DNA from: Archangium violaceum
GTDB taxonomy: Bacteria > Myxococcota > Myxococcia > Myxococcales > Myxococcaceae
Assembly (NCBI RefSeq): GCF_016887565.1
Contig: NZ_CP069396.1
Location: 11,080,001 to 11,144,000, forward strand
Length of the DNA stretch: 64,000 nt
Reading direction: 5' to 3'
Position 1 is the stretch's first letter; each line of letters starts with the position of its first letter. The notes below the pieces were generated by a model. That model worked only from the letters and a program-made list of their open reading frames with translations. It was not told where the DNA came from and did no database searches. Shown here piece by piece: positions 17,158 through 28,998 of the stretch. The position numbers and the translations under genes were made by a program.

Positions 17158-18308
17158 GCCGCACCGAGAGCCCTCTGCGTCTGGCGTTGCTGATGGATCC
17201 GCTCGATGAAGGTTGGCCGAGCATGGACCTCGCGGGCGAGGCGCTGCACGAGCAGTTCCATGGTCCCCTGGCGCAAGCGGTGTACGTGACGTCGATGCGG
17301 CCGAAGCTGTTGCCCCTGGCGCGGAAGCTCCCGGTGCTGCGGGACAGGCGGGAAGCGCTCAACGTGGACCGGGTGCTCACGCGCTTCCTCGCGTACCCGG
17401 CCCGGGCGGCCCTGCGCTCGCGGGGACAGGATGCCTGGCACGTGGTGGACCACACGTACGCCCAGCTCGTGCACGCGCTCCCGCCCGGCCGCGTGGGCGT
17501 GTACTGCCATGACCTGGATGCCTTCCGCAGCATCCTCGAGCCGTGGAGGGAGCGGAGGCCCGCATGGTTCAAGGCGATGGCCTGGACCACGCTGAAGGGG
17601 CTGCAACGGGCCGCCGTGGTGTTCCACAGCACGGGCGCGGTGCGCGAGGAGCTGCTGCGTCACGGTGTGGTGCCCGCCGAGCGGCTGGTGCACGCACCGC
17701 TGGGAGTCTCGGAGGAGTACAGGCCCGAGCCGGTGCCGGGAGACACGAGCGACGAGGTGCTGCGCCCCCTGGGTGGCCGGCCCTACGTGCTGCACGTGGG
17801 CAGCGGGATTCCGCGCAAGCGCATGGACGTGCTCTTCGAGGTGTTCGCGGCGCTGCGCCGCCGGCATCCAGAGCTGCGACTGGTGCAGCAGGGCGCGGCG
17901 CTGAACGAGGCCCAGGTGGCCCAGGTGGCGCGGCTCGGCATCGGCGAGGCGCTGCTGCAGCCGGCGAAGCTCGACCGGGCGACGCTGGCGGGGTTGTACC
18001 GGAAGGCGAAGGCGGTGCTGGTGACGAGCGAGTCCGAGGGTTTCGGGCTGCCCGTCATCGAGGCCCTGGCCTGCGGCACGCCCGTGGTGGCGAGCGACAT
18101 CCCGGTGCTGCGCGAGGTGGGCGGGGATGTCGTCAGCTACGCCCCGGTGGGAAACGCCGCGGCGTGGACGGAGGCGGTGCACCGCGTCCTGGAGTCACCG
18201 GAATCCGACGCGGCCCGGAGCCAGCGCATCGCACGCGGGCAAGGCTACTCGTGGACGAACCACGCGCGCATCATCCTGGACACGTACCGCCAGCTCGCCG
18301 GGCACTGA
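17154..18308 (+). CDS. Glycosyltransferase family 4
   Basis: A 384-residue GT-B enzyme. The donor domain contains YVLHVGSGIPRKRMDVLFEVF, and the EX7E element is ESEGFGLPVIEALACGTPVVASD. The ATG at 17154 overlaps the previous stop as ATGA; the frame is open from 16950, but that part is a shadow of the upstream gene. Third and last gene of the plus-strand GT unit, converging with a minus-strand GT gene 12 bp away. Confidence 0.9.
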   Translation: MSRTESPLRLALLMDPLDEGWPSMDLAGEALHEQFHGPLAQAVYVTSMRPKLLPLARKLPVLRDRREALNVDRVLTRFLAYPARAALRSRGQDAWHVVDHTYAQLVHALPPGRVGVYCHDLDAFRSILEPWRERRPAWFKAMAWTTLKGLQRAAVVFHSTGAVREELLRHGVVPAERLVHAPLGVSEEYRPEPVPGDTSDEVLRPLGGRPYVLHVGSGIPRKRMDVLFEVFAALRRRHPELRLVQQGAALNEAQVAQVARLGIGEALLQPAKLDRATLAGLYRKAKAVLVTSESEGFGLPVIEALACGTPVVASDIPVLREVGGDVVSYAPVGNAAAWTEAVHRVLESPESDAARSQRIARGQGYSWTNHARIILDTYRQLAGH

Positions 18309-18320
18309 GCCCCCTCCCCC

Positions 18321-19487
18321 TCAGCGCCGGGAGGCCAGTTCCTGTTCGACCAGCCCGGCGAAGGCATCGAAGCAGCGCGAAGCCTCGAAACGCTCCTGGA
18401 CCATGCGCCGCCCGTTCCGGGCCAGGGCGAGGAACGTCTCCGGCTCATCCATCACCCGAGCGAGGGCCGCGGCGAGCCTCCGAGGCGAGCGCACCGGAAC
18501 GGTGAGGCCCGTCTCGCCATCGACGATCGTCTCCCGCAGTCCACCGACGGCCGTGGCCACCACGGGCACCTCGCACGCCAGCGCCTCGAGGGGAGAGAAC
18601 CCGAGCCCCTCCTCCAGCGACACCTGCGCGCACACGTCCGAGGCCTGGTAGTACGCGGGCAGCTCGCGCATGGGGTCCACCGCGTCACGGGCGAGGGTGC
18701 GGTCTCCCAGGCCCCGCTCCATGGCCAGCTCCCGCAGCCGCTTGTGCCCGCCACTCAGGTTGAGCATCCAGAAGGCACGGCCCTGCGCTCGCAGCAGGGC
18801 ACAGGCATCCAGCAGGGACTCGGTGTCCTTCTCCGGGGCTACCCGGCTGGAGAAGAAGACGAGGAAGCCCTCCTCGGGCAGGCCCAGCTTCGCGCGCAGC
18901 CGCCGCTTCTCCTCGGGCGTCACCGGCGTGAAGCGCGACGTGTCCACCCCGTACAGCGGCACCAGCCGCACCTTCTCCGTCCGACCGAGTGACACCTCGC
19001 GCCCCAGGTAGTCACTGAGGACGAGGTAGCGATCCGCCAGCAACGCGTTGGCCGCACGCGCCGCCTCCAACAACGTGCGCCCGGCGAGGTAGGCCGGCAG
19101 GCCAATCTCCCCGCGCGAGTAGCGGCACTGAAAGTAGGCGATGTTGGGGCTGCAGATGAGCAGGTACGTGGGAGCGCGGGTGACACCACGCGCGACGTTG
19201 GCGGCCAGCGAGGCCACTCCCGCGTTCTGCGCCAGCACGGCGTCGAACTCCGCGCGGTGCCGCAGGAGCCACGCCCCGGCGTACGCGGCGAAGGCGACGC
19301 GCCCGGCCGGCCCCTCCACGATGCGGACGGGCTCGGGGCCCTCGTCCTTCCAGTTGATGGTGCGAGGCCCGAAGGCGGGGCGCAGCAGCAGCGTCAGCTC
19401 GAAGCGCTGCTTCAGCCCCGTCACCAGACGCACGTCGGTACCACTCTCGCAGATGAACACCAGCCGTCGGCGGGTGGGGGTCGTCAT
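18321..19487 (-). CDS. Glycosyltransferase family 4
   Basis: A 388-residue GT-B enzyme. The donor domain has FLVFFSSRVAPEKDTESLL and EEGLGFSPLEALACEVPVVATAVGG with an intact EX7E. Last gene of the minus-strand wzc operon; its ATG overlaps the upstream GT stop as TCAT on the plus strand (19484-19487). Substrate unknown. Confidence 0.9.
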   Translation of the reverse strand: MTTPTRRRLVFICESGTDVRLVTGLKQRFELTLLLRPAFGPRTINWKDEGPEPVRIVEGPAGRVAFAAYAGAWLLRHRAEFDAVLAQNAGVASLAANVARGVTRAPTYLLICSPNIAYFQCRYSRGEIGLPAYLAGRTLLEAARAANALLADRYLVLSDYLGREVSLGRTEKVRLVPLYGVDTSRFTPVTPEEKRRLRAKLGLPEEGFLVFFSSRVAPEKDTESLLDACALLRAQGRAFWMLNLSGGHKRLRELAMERGLGDRTLARDAVDPMRELPAYYQASDVCAQVSLEEGLGFSPLEALACEVPVVATAVGGLRETIVDGETGLTVPVRSPRRLAAALARVMDEPETFLALARNGRRMVQERFEASRCFDAFAGLVEQELASRR

Positions 19488-20599
19488 GCACGCCTCTCCA
19501 GCACCTGCTCGTACACCTGGAGTGTCCGCTTCGCCACTTCGTCCCAGGTCAGCGTCTCCGCACGGGCCCGCGCCGCCCGGCCCACGCGCTCCGCGAAGTC
19601 CCTGTCCACGGCCAGCTCGCGCAGGCCCGCGGCGAGCCCCTCGATGTCCCCGGCGTCGTCCAGCAGCAGGCCCTCCTCGCGGTGGGTGATGAGCTCGGAG
19701 GCCCCGGCGGCACGCGAGACGATGACGGGCAACCCGCAGGCCATGGCCTCGGTGACGACCATGCCGAAGGCGTCATACGGCGTGGGGCAGACGAAGAGGT
19801 CCGCCGCGGCATAGAAGCGCTCGACGGTGGCCGTGGGAGGATGGAAGCGCACCCGCTGGCCCAGCCCGAGCCGCTCCACCCTGGCGCGCAGCGAAGCGGT
19901 GTCGCTCCGGGTGACCACGTCCAGCGAGAGCTCCGGGACGCGGGCGAGCGCCTCCACGGTGACGGCGGCCCCCTTGCGCAGGTCTCCCACGAAGAGCGCG
20001 CACCGCTCCTCCGGCGCGATGCCGAGCTCCGCGCGCACCTCGCGCCGCACCTGACCGCGCAGCGCGGGGTGGAAGCGCTCCACGTCCACGCCATGAGGAA
20101 CGACGTGGATGGGAGCCCGGCACCCGTGCAGGGTACGCAGCTCCTCCTCCAGTCGGCGGGAGATGGCGATGACGGAAGCACCTGACTTGCGGTAGAGCCG
20201 GTCCTCCAGCGGCACCAGCACGTTCTCGAAGATGCGCTGGCGCGGGGTGTAGTCGTAACCGAGCGCGCGCTGCGCCTGGAACCACGAGCGGTTGCAGATG
20301 TGCGCGGTGAGGACGTTGGCCTGCGCGGCGATGAGCCCCTGGCCGTGGATGATGTCGAAGCCCCGGCCACGCCCCAGTTGAAGCGTGGCGGACGCATAGA
20401 AGGACAGCACGCTGACCAGCGCGGTGGTGCGCACCGCGGGCACGTGGTGGAAGGTGATGCCCTCGGCTCCGCTCCGGTCGATGCGGTCGGCGAAGACATG
20501 CACCTCGTGCTTCTGGCGGAAGCGCTCGGCCAGCTCGACGACGTAGCGGCTGTGCCCGAAGCCGCGCTCGTAGTCGTGTACCACCAGGGCGATCCTCAT
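19484..20599 (-). CDS. Glycosyltransferase family 4
   Basis: A 371-residue GT-B enzyme, starting MRIALVVHDYERGFGHSRYVVELAERF. The donor domain has CALFVGDLRKGAAVTVEAL and PTPYDAFGMVVTEAMACGLPVIVS; the first EX7E acidic residue is Asp here. The ATG at 20599 overlaps the stop of the Wzy-like gene by 4 bp. The open frame extends to 21571, but that section is a shadow of the membrane protein gene. Confidence 0.88.
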   Translation of the reverse strand: MRIALVVHDYERGFGHSRYVVELAERFRQKHEVHVFADRIDRSGAEGITFHHVPAVRTTALVSVLSFYASATLQLGRGRGFDIIHGQGLIAAQANVLTAHICNRSWFQAQRALGYDYTPRQRIFENVLVPLEDRLYRKSGASVIAISRRLEEELRTLHGCRAPIHVVPHGVDVERFHPALRGQVRREVRAELGIAPEERCALFVGDLRKGAAVTVEALARVPELSLDVVTRSDTASLRARVERLGLGQRVRFHPPTATVERFYAAADLFVCPTPYDAFGMVVTEAMACGLPVIVSRAAGASELITHREEGLLLDDAGDIEGLAAGLRELAVDRDFAERVGRAARARAETLTWDEVAKRTLQVYEQVLERRA

Positions 20600-21990
20600 C
20601 GGCGCACCGCCTCCAGGGGGCGCACCGGCAGGGCCGGTGGAGGCGACCCGGTGGGAGTGGAAACGGAAGCGCGAGCGGCCACCTGCCGGGGTTTGACCAC
20701 GGGAGCCGGACGCCGCATCCCCACCACGGCCCCCATCCAGAGCAGCAGCAGCGCGGAGCCGGGGACGGAGGAGAGCAGGCCCGTGCCGATGAAGGCCGTC
20801 AGCCACATCACCCCCATGGTCAACCAGATCATCCGGTCCGCCACCAGCGAGGCGCCACGGCGGCGCGGCGGGATGCGGGTGACGAGCCAGACGAGGAAGC
20901 TCATCCAGATGATGAGCCCGAGGATGCCCTGCTCCATGGCGATGCGGCCGAACTCGTTCTCCAGGCCGTGCTGCGGCCGGGCCAGGTCCAGCAGGAAGAA
21001 GGGGATGCTCGTGCCCGCGGCACTGCCCAGGCCGTTGCCCAGCGGGTAGTTCGTGACGACATCCAGCAGGCTGCTGTTGACGCTCCAGGACACGCGCTCG
21101 GACACGTACTCGGTGTCCTGTAGCGTCGCGAAGCGCTGGAAGCGCGGGTTCTGCATGACGACGAGGCCCACCACCAGACCGAGCCCCACCACCGCGCCAA
21201 TCACCTTGATGGAGACGCGGGTGAAGAACAGCAGCAGCAGGATGATGGCCAGGAGCTGCACCACGGGCTGGCGCGCCGCGCAGATGAAGAGACACAGCAC
21301 GCTGCACACCAGCACGGCGGCGGTGAGGACTCGGCCGCGCGGGCGCCGGTGCCACCGGCGCAGGAGCATCGGCAGCGTCATCAGCACGGTGCCTCCGAAG
21401 GCGTGCGCGTTGTTGAAGGTGGACGGGATGCGGGGCAGTCCCTCCTCCCCCACGTCCGTGGAGAGATAGATGATGGCGGTGGAGGCGTTGCGAGGGAAGA
21501 AGGGCTCCAGCCCGTAGCGCAGCTCCGCCAGCGCGAAGGCGAACGCCACCACGTTGAGCCACAGCATCCACTCGCCGAGCCGATCCAGGTCATCCTCGTC
21601 CAGGCTCGCGCCGATGGTGATGAGCGGCAGCAGGAGGATGGCCACCCGCAGGCCGACGATCTGGATGAAGAAGTGCTGCGAGTCGAAGAGCGGCGACAGC
21701 ACCATGGTGCACAGGGGCCAGACCATCAGCACCTTGACCCAGAGCTTCAACGCCAGACCGTCCCGGCCGACCCGCACCGACTTCTTGCGCCGCCGGGTGA
21801 AGAAGGCCAGGTAGAGGCCCAGCACCGCGCCGTCGCAGATGAAGTGCGAGAAGCCATCCAGGAAGCGCGCGCGGAGGATGCCGTAGAAGTAGCCGAACAT
21901 CATCAGCGCGCCCAGCCCATGGCCGACGGCGCGCCGCGTGGCGAACATCGTCACGACGATGGCCATGACCGTGAGCAGCAGGCCGATCAT
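20596..21990 (-). CDS. O-antigen polymerase/ligase-like membrane protein (Wzy candidate)
   Basis: A 464-residue polytopic membrane protein with about 10-12 hydrophobic segments (MIGLLLTVMAIVVTMFATRR ... VLTAAVLVCSVLCLFICAARQ ... GILGLIIWMSFLVWLV). A long periplasmic loop contains the FNNAHAFGG and GLENEFGRIAMEQG blocks, and the Ala-Arg-Gln at the end of one helix (CAARQP) resembles the SR/ARQ-type element of Wzy_C/WaaL proteins. It probably polymerises the flipped repeat units. Coupled by ATGA overlaps to GT genes on both sides (20596-20599 and 21987-21990). Confidence 0.82.
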   Translation of the reverse strand: MIGLLLTVMAIVVTMFATRRAVGHGLGALMMFGYFYGILRARFLDGFSHFICDGAVLGLYLAFFTRRRKKSVRVGRDGLALKLWVKVLMVWPLCTMVLSPLFDSQHFFIQIVGLRVAILLLPLITIGASLDEDDLDRLGEWMLWLNVVAFAFALAELRYGLEPFFPRNASTAIIYLSTDVGEEGLPRIPSTFNNAHAFGGTVLMTLPMLLRRWHRRPRGRVLTAAVLVCSVLCLFICAARQPVVQLLAIILLLLFFTRVSIKVIGAVVGLGLVVGLVVMQNPRFQRFATLQDTEYVSERVSWSVNSSLLDVVTNYPLGNGLGSAAGTSIPFFLLDLARPQHGLENEFGRIAMEQGILGLIIWMSFLVWLVTRIPPRRRGASLVADRMIWLTMGVMWLTAFIGTGLLSSVPGSALLLLWMGAVVGMRRPAPVVKPRQVAARASVSTPTGSPPPALPVRPLEAVRR

Positions 21991-23123
21991 CGCCGCGCCC
22001 CCACCGCGTCCAGGACCCGCCGGTAGACGTCGAGCACGCGCTCGCCCATGCGGGCCTGGGTGAACTCGGCCAGCACCCGTGCGCGGCCCGCCTCGCCCCA
22101 GGCCCGCCGCTGCTCCGGGTGCGTCAGCATCCGCTTCATGGCCGCGGCCAGCGCCGCCTCGTCCCCCGGTGGCACGGTGAGCCCGCTCTCCTCGTGGCGG
22201 CTGACGAAGGGCACCCCCGAGTCCAACGCGGTGTTGATGATGGGCAGCCCGCAGGCCATGGCCTCCAGTTGCACCAGCGCGAAGGCCTCGGCGCGGGTGA
22301 CGGAGGACAACACGAAGGCGTCGCACGCGTAGTACAGCGACAGGAGCGCCTCGTCCCCCAGGTTCCCGAGGAAGTGGACGCGCCCGGCCACGCCGCTCGC
22401 CCGGGCCAGCGCCTCCAGCTCCGCGCGCAGCGGGCCCTCGCCCACCAGCAGCAGGTGCGCGTCCTCCACCCGGCTCAGCGCGCGGATGGCGTGGTCGAAG
22501 CCCTTGTAATAGACGAGCCGCCCCACCCCCATCAGCAGCGGCGCCCCACCGTACCGGGCCCGCACGGCCGCGGCCGCCGCCTCGCGCTCGGGCGTGCGCG
22601 TGAAGCGCGTCACGTCGATGCCGAAGGGCACCACGTGGCACTTCGCCCGGTACGGGCGCAGCGCCTCGGACGTCTCCACGTAGTTGGGCGAGCCCACCAG
22701 GATGGCGTCCGCGCGCCCCAGCGCCCGCCGCATGAAGGGCCCGTACAGCTTCAGCAGCCGTTTCTGGCGGACCACATCGCTGTGGTAGGTGATGACGAGC
22801 CCGTGCCGCCTCGGCCGCACGCTCCCCAGGTACCCCATCACCGCCATGGGGTGCGGGAAGTGCATGTGCAGCAGGTCATACCGGCGCCGCGACAGCTCCA
22901 GCGACAGCGTGGGGTTGAACGAGGTGGAGGCCACCTTGACCAGCTCGGCGCAGCGGGTGACGGACACGCCGCGCACCACCTCGTGCACGGTGCGCGGGGC
23001 CGTGTTGGAGACGAGTACCTCCAGCTCCACGCGCCCCCCGAGCTCCTCGCACAGGCCCGACAGGTGCGTCTCCATGCCGCCCCGGTAGGGGGCGTAGTAC
23101 TTGCCGAGTTGGAGGACCTTCAT
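21987..23123 (-). CDS. Glycosyltransferase family 4
   Basis: A 378-residue GT-B enzyme. It starts MKVLQLGKYYAPYRGGMETHL, the donor domain has LLMGVGRLVYYKGFDHAI, and EX7E is intact in RAEAFALVQLEAMACGLPIINT. It lies 14 bp downstream of wzc and overlaps the Wzy-like gene by 4 bp. The donor domain resembles the mannosyltransferase-like GT4 group, but specificity is not assignable. Confidence 0.9.
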   Translation of the reverse strand: MKVLQLGKYYAPYRGGMETHLSGLCEELGGRVELEVLVSNTAPRTVHEVVRGVSVTRCAELVKVASTSFNPTLSLELSRRRYDLLHMHFPHPMAVMGYLGSVRPRRHGLVITYHSDVVRQKRLLKLYGPFMRRALGRADAILVGSPNYVETSEALRPYRAKCHVVPFGIDVTRFTRTPEREAAAAAVRARYGGAPLLMGVGRLVYYKGFDHAIRALSRVEDAHLLLVGEGPLRAELEALARASGVAGRVHFLGNLGDEALLSLYYACDAFVLSSVTRAEAFALVQLEAMACGLPIINTALDSGVPFVSRHEESGLTVPPGDEAALAAAMKRMLTHPEQRRAWGEAGRARVLAEFTQARMGERVLDVYRRVLDAVGARR

Positions 23124-23137
23124 CGCCGGAGCGCTTC

Positions 23138-25324
23138 TCAGGTGGCGGTGCGCTCGTCGCGCTCGCCGCCGTAGGAGTTGTAGCCGCCGTATTCGCCCTC
23201 GTACCTACCACTCTTCAGGTCCACGTGGTTGAGCAGAGCGCCGATGATGTGCGCCTTCACGTCGCGCAGCGAGCGGATGGCGCGCTTCGCCTGCTCGCGG
23301 TGGGTGGTGCCGGCCTTGAGCACCAGGAGGATGCCGTCCGTCTGCTTGGAGAGGACGAGCGCGTCGGACACGGGCCCCAGGGGAGGACTGTCCAGCAGGA
23401 TGCAGTCGAAGCGCTCCCGCAGCTTGCCGAGCAGCTCGGAGAAGGCGCGGGTGTGGAGCAGCTCGGCGGGGTTGGGCGGCAGCGGCCCGCAGGGCAGGAC
23501 GAAGAGATTGGGCACGTCGGTGGACTTGATGGCGCCCTCCAGCGAGCCCTCGCCCACCACCAGGGAGCTGACGCCCATGTCGTCGGGCAAGCCGAAAGCC
23601 CCGTGCAGGCGGGGCCGGCGCATGTCCGTGTCCATCAGCAGCACCCGGGTGCCCGTCTGGGCCATCACCATGCCCAGGTTGATGACGACGGTGGACTTGC
23701 CCTCGGAGGGCCCGGCCGAGCTCACCACCACCGTGCGGAAGGGCTTGTCCGGCGACATGAAGAGCAGGTTGGTGCGGATGGCCCGGCACATCTCCGCCGC
23801 TGGCGAGCGCGGGTGGCGGTGGATGTACAGGTCCACCGGACCTCCATCCCCGGGCACCAGCGGTGGCATGGCGCCGATGAAGGGCAGGCCCAGCCGCTCC
23901 TCCACGTCCGCGCGGCTGGCCACGCTCGCGTCGAGGAACTCCAGCGCCAACACCACCGCCACGCCTCCCAGGAGGCCCAGGATGAAGAAGAGCATCACCG
24001 AGTTGCGGGTGTTGGGCCGCACCGGCACGGGGTTGGGCAGCGCCGCGTCCAGCACGCGCACGTTGCTGGTGCGCAACAGGCCCGACACCTCCAGCTCCTT
24101 GAAGCGCTTGAGGACCATCTCGTACATGCGCTGGTCGTTCTCCGCCTCGCGCTGGAGCTTCTCGTACTGGATTTCCTTCTCCGTCACCTGGAAGGCCTCG
24201 GTCTTGGCCTTGTCCACCAGCGCCAGGAGGTTGCGCTCATTGGCCTGGGCGGCCGCCAGGTCCGTCTCCGCGCCGAGCACGAGGTTCTCCAGGCTGCGCC
24301 GCAGCTCCTGCTGCAGGACGGTCAGCTTCTGCTGGCACTCCTGCATCTTGGGGTGCTCCGGCAGGTAGCGCCCGGACAGCTCCACGCACGCGGTGCGCTG
24401 CTCCAGCACCCGGGTGCGCAGGTCGCGCAGCGAGCCCTCGCTGGCCTCCGAGAGGCCCTCGGCCCAGTGCTCCGACTCGGGGCTGGCGCTCTTGCGCAGC
24501 TGGCGCATGGAGTCCACCCTCGCCTGGAGCGCGGCAATCTTGGTGCGCACCGCGATGAGCGTGGACATGTACGTGTCGTGCGCCAGCTTCGCCGTGCTCT
24601 GCTGCGGCCCGCCCTTCTTGTCGAGGGACATGGAGAGCATGTCCGCGCCGCGCTTGAACTTGAAGAGGTTGAGCTCGCTGCCGTTGGCGCGCGCCCCCAG
24701 CTCGCTCATCCGCTCCTCGAGCCAGGCGCTGGCGCCCTCGGTGGTCTTCAAGCGCAGGTTGAGGTTCTCCGCGATGTAGGCCTCGGCCACCTCGTTGGCC
24801 AGCCGCGCCGCGCGGTCCGGGTCCACGTCCTCCACGGCGATGCGCACCACGCGCGAGTTGACGGAGGGGATGACGTTGATGCGCGAGCGCACCAGCCCCA
24901 CCGCGTCGATGGAGGCCATGGCCTTCTTGCGCTCCTCCTCGTCCTTGATGCCCTCCACGCCCAGGAAGGCCGCGTCGTTCTGCAGGCCCAGCCTGTCCAC
25001 CACCCGGGAGGCCACCGCGCGCGAGGTGATGACCTCGTTCTGCGTCTGGTAGTACTCCTTGTTCGCCCAGTAGTTGCTGCGCTCGTCGCCCATGACCTCC
25101 TTGACCTCGGTGTCGAGGACGCGGGGCGCGGCGACGTCGATGATGAGGGAGGTGCTCGTCGAGTAGATTTTCGGCTGGCGCAGGGTGTAGAGCGTGCCGA
25201 CCAGGGCCATCACGGTCGTCACGCCGACGATGAGCCACTTGCGACGCCAGAGCGCGCGGACGTACTGCATGACGTCCAGCGCGGGCTCCTGGGCCTCGGG
25301 GGCCTCGTTGGGGGTCTCTTCCAC
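23138..25324 (-). CDS. wzc: Polysaccharide co-polymerase with tyrosine autokinase domain (Wzc-type BY-kinase)
   Basis: A 728-residue inner-membrane protein. A Wzz/PCP domain is framed by TM1 (about 30-48) and TM2 (about 443-463), with long coiled-coil periplasmic segments between. The cytosolic BY-kinase has Walker A GPSEGKST (538-545), Walker A' LLMDTD (562-567) and Walker B ILLDSP (642-647). The tail carries four tyrosines (708, 712, 715, 718), the expected autophosphorylation cluster. The family controls chain length and export of Wzx/Wzy polymers through cycles of phosphorylation; a Wza exporter and a Wzb phosphatase are not in the window. First gene of a five-gene minus-strand operon. 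Confidence 0.93.
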   Translation of the reverse strand: MEETPNEAPEAQEPALDVMQYVRALWRRKWLIVGVTTVMALVGTLYTLRQPKIYSTSTSLIIDVAAPRVLDTEVKEVMGDERSNYWANKEYYQTQNEVITSRAVASRVVDRLGLQNDAAFLGVEGIKDEEERKKAMASIDAVGLVRSRINVIPSVNSRVVRIAVEDVDPDRAARLANEVAEAYIAENLNLRLKTTEGASAWLEERMSELGARANGSELNLFKFKRGADMLSMSLDKKGGPQQSTAKLAHDTYMSTLIAVRTKIAALQARVDSMRQLRKSASPESEHWAEGLSEASEGSLRDLRTRVLEQRTACVELSGRYLPEHPKMQECQQKLTVLQQELRRSLENLVLGAETDLAAAQANERNLLALVDKAKTEAFQVTEKEIQYEKLQREAENDQRMYEMVLKRFKELEVSGLLRTSNVRVLDAALPNPVPVRPNTRNSVMLFFILGLLGGVAVVLALEFLDASVASRADVEERLGLPFIGAMPPLVPGDGGPVDLYIHRHPRSPAAEMCRAIRTNLLFMSPDKPFRTVVVSSAGPSEGKSTVVINLGMVMAQTGTRVLLMDTDMRRPRLHGAFGLPDDMGVSSLVVGEGSLEGAIKSTDVPNLFVLPCGPLPPNPAELLHTRAFSELLGKLRERFDCILLDSPPLGPVSDALVLSKQTDGILLVLKAGTTHREQAKRAIRSLRDVKAHIIGALLNHVDLKSGRYEGEYGGYNSYGGERDERTAT

Positions 25325-25490
25325 GTCGCTCTCCTGCCGGGACGCGGGCGCGCCCGCTCCGTGGCGAAGGGGCCAGAGTGCCCCGGGAGGACGGGTGGGT
25401 CAATCTTCACCGCCTCGCCCGGATGCCCTCCTGCCACGCACTGTTCATCCGCCCGCGCACCCGCGCCCGCCGTGTGGTAGTCACGCGGGC
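25325..25490. promoter_or_regulatory. Divergent promoter region between wzc and the GT-methyltransferase operon
   Basis: This 166-bp intergenic stretch separates the wzc operon (minus) from the fusion gene/PII operon (plus). It must contain both promoters if the operons are as drawn. I saw no clear conserved promoter element or repeat in it. Confidence 0.45.
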
Positions 25491-28806
<3,316 letters not shown>

Positions 28807-28844
28807 TGGAGAATCCACGAAGCCCTTGGGCATACTGTGCATGT

Positions 28845-28961
28845 CCCCTCTCCCTCTGGGAGAGGGCTAGGGTGAGGGTATTTCCATCCCGCGGGCCACA
28901 CGGGAATCTGAACACGGAGGCGACTACCCTCACCCCCCGCCCTCTCCCAAAGGGAGAGGGA
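28845..28961. repeat. REPIN-like inverted pair of REP sequences
   Basis: Left arm 28846-28880 and right arm 28925-28960 are near-perfect inverted copies, each with the core CCCTCTCCC-N-GGGAGAGGG plus GGGTGAGGGTA. The 44-bp spacer is unique. The pair fills the 192-bp gap between two membrane glycosyltransferase genes. Single copies of the same REP occur at 50511 and 61537. The arms can fold as small hairpins individually or as one long stem. Confidence 0.8.
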
Positions 28962-28998
28962 GCATGCGAAACCCAACCCTGTCCACGAACTTCTCCGA

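Noticed and set aside
18305-18323. Intrinsic terminator between the convergent GT genes
   Set aside because: Only a 5-bp stem (CTGAG/CTCAG) with a 10-nt loop and no T-tract; too weak to list as a feature.
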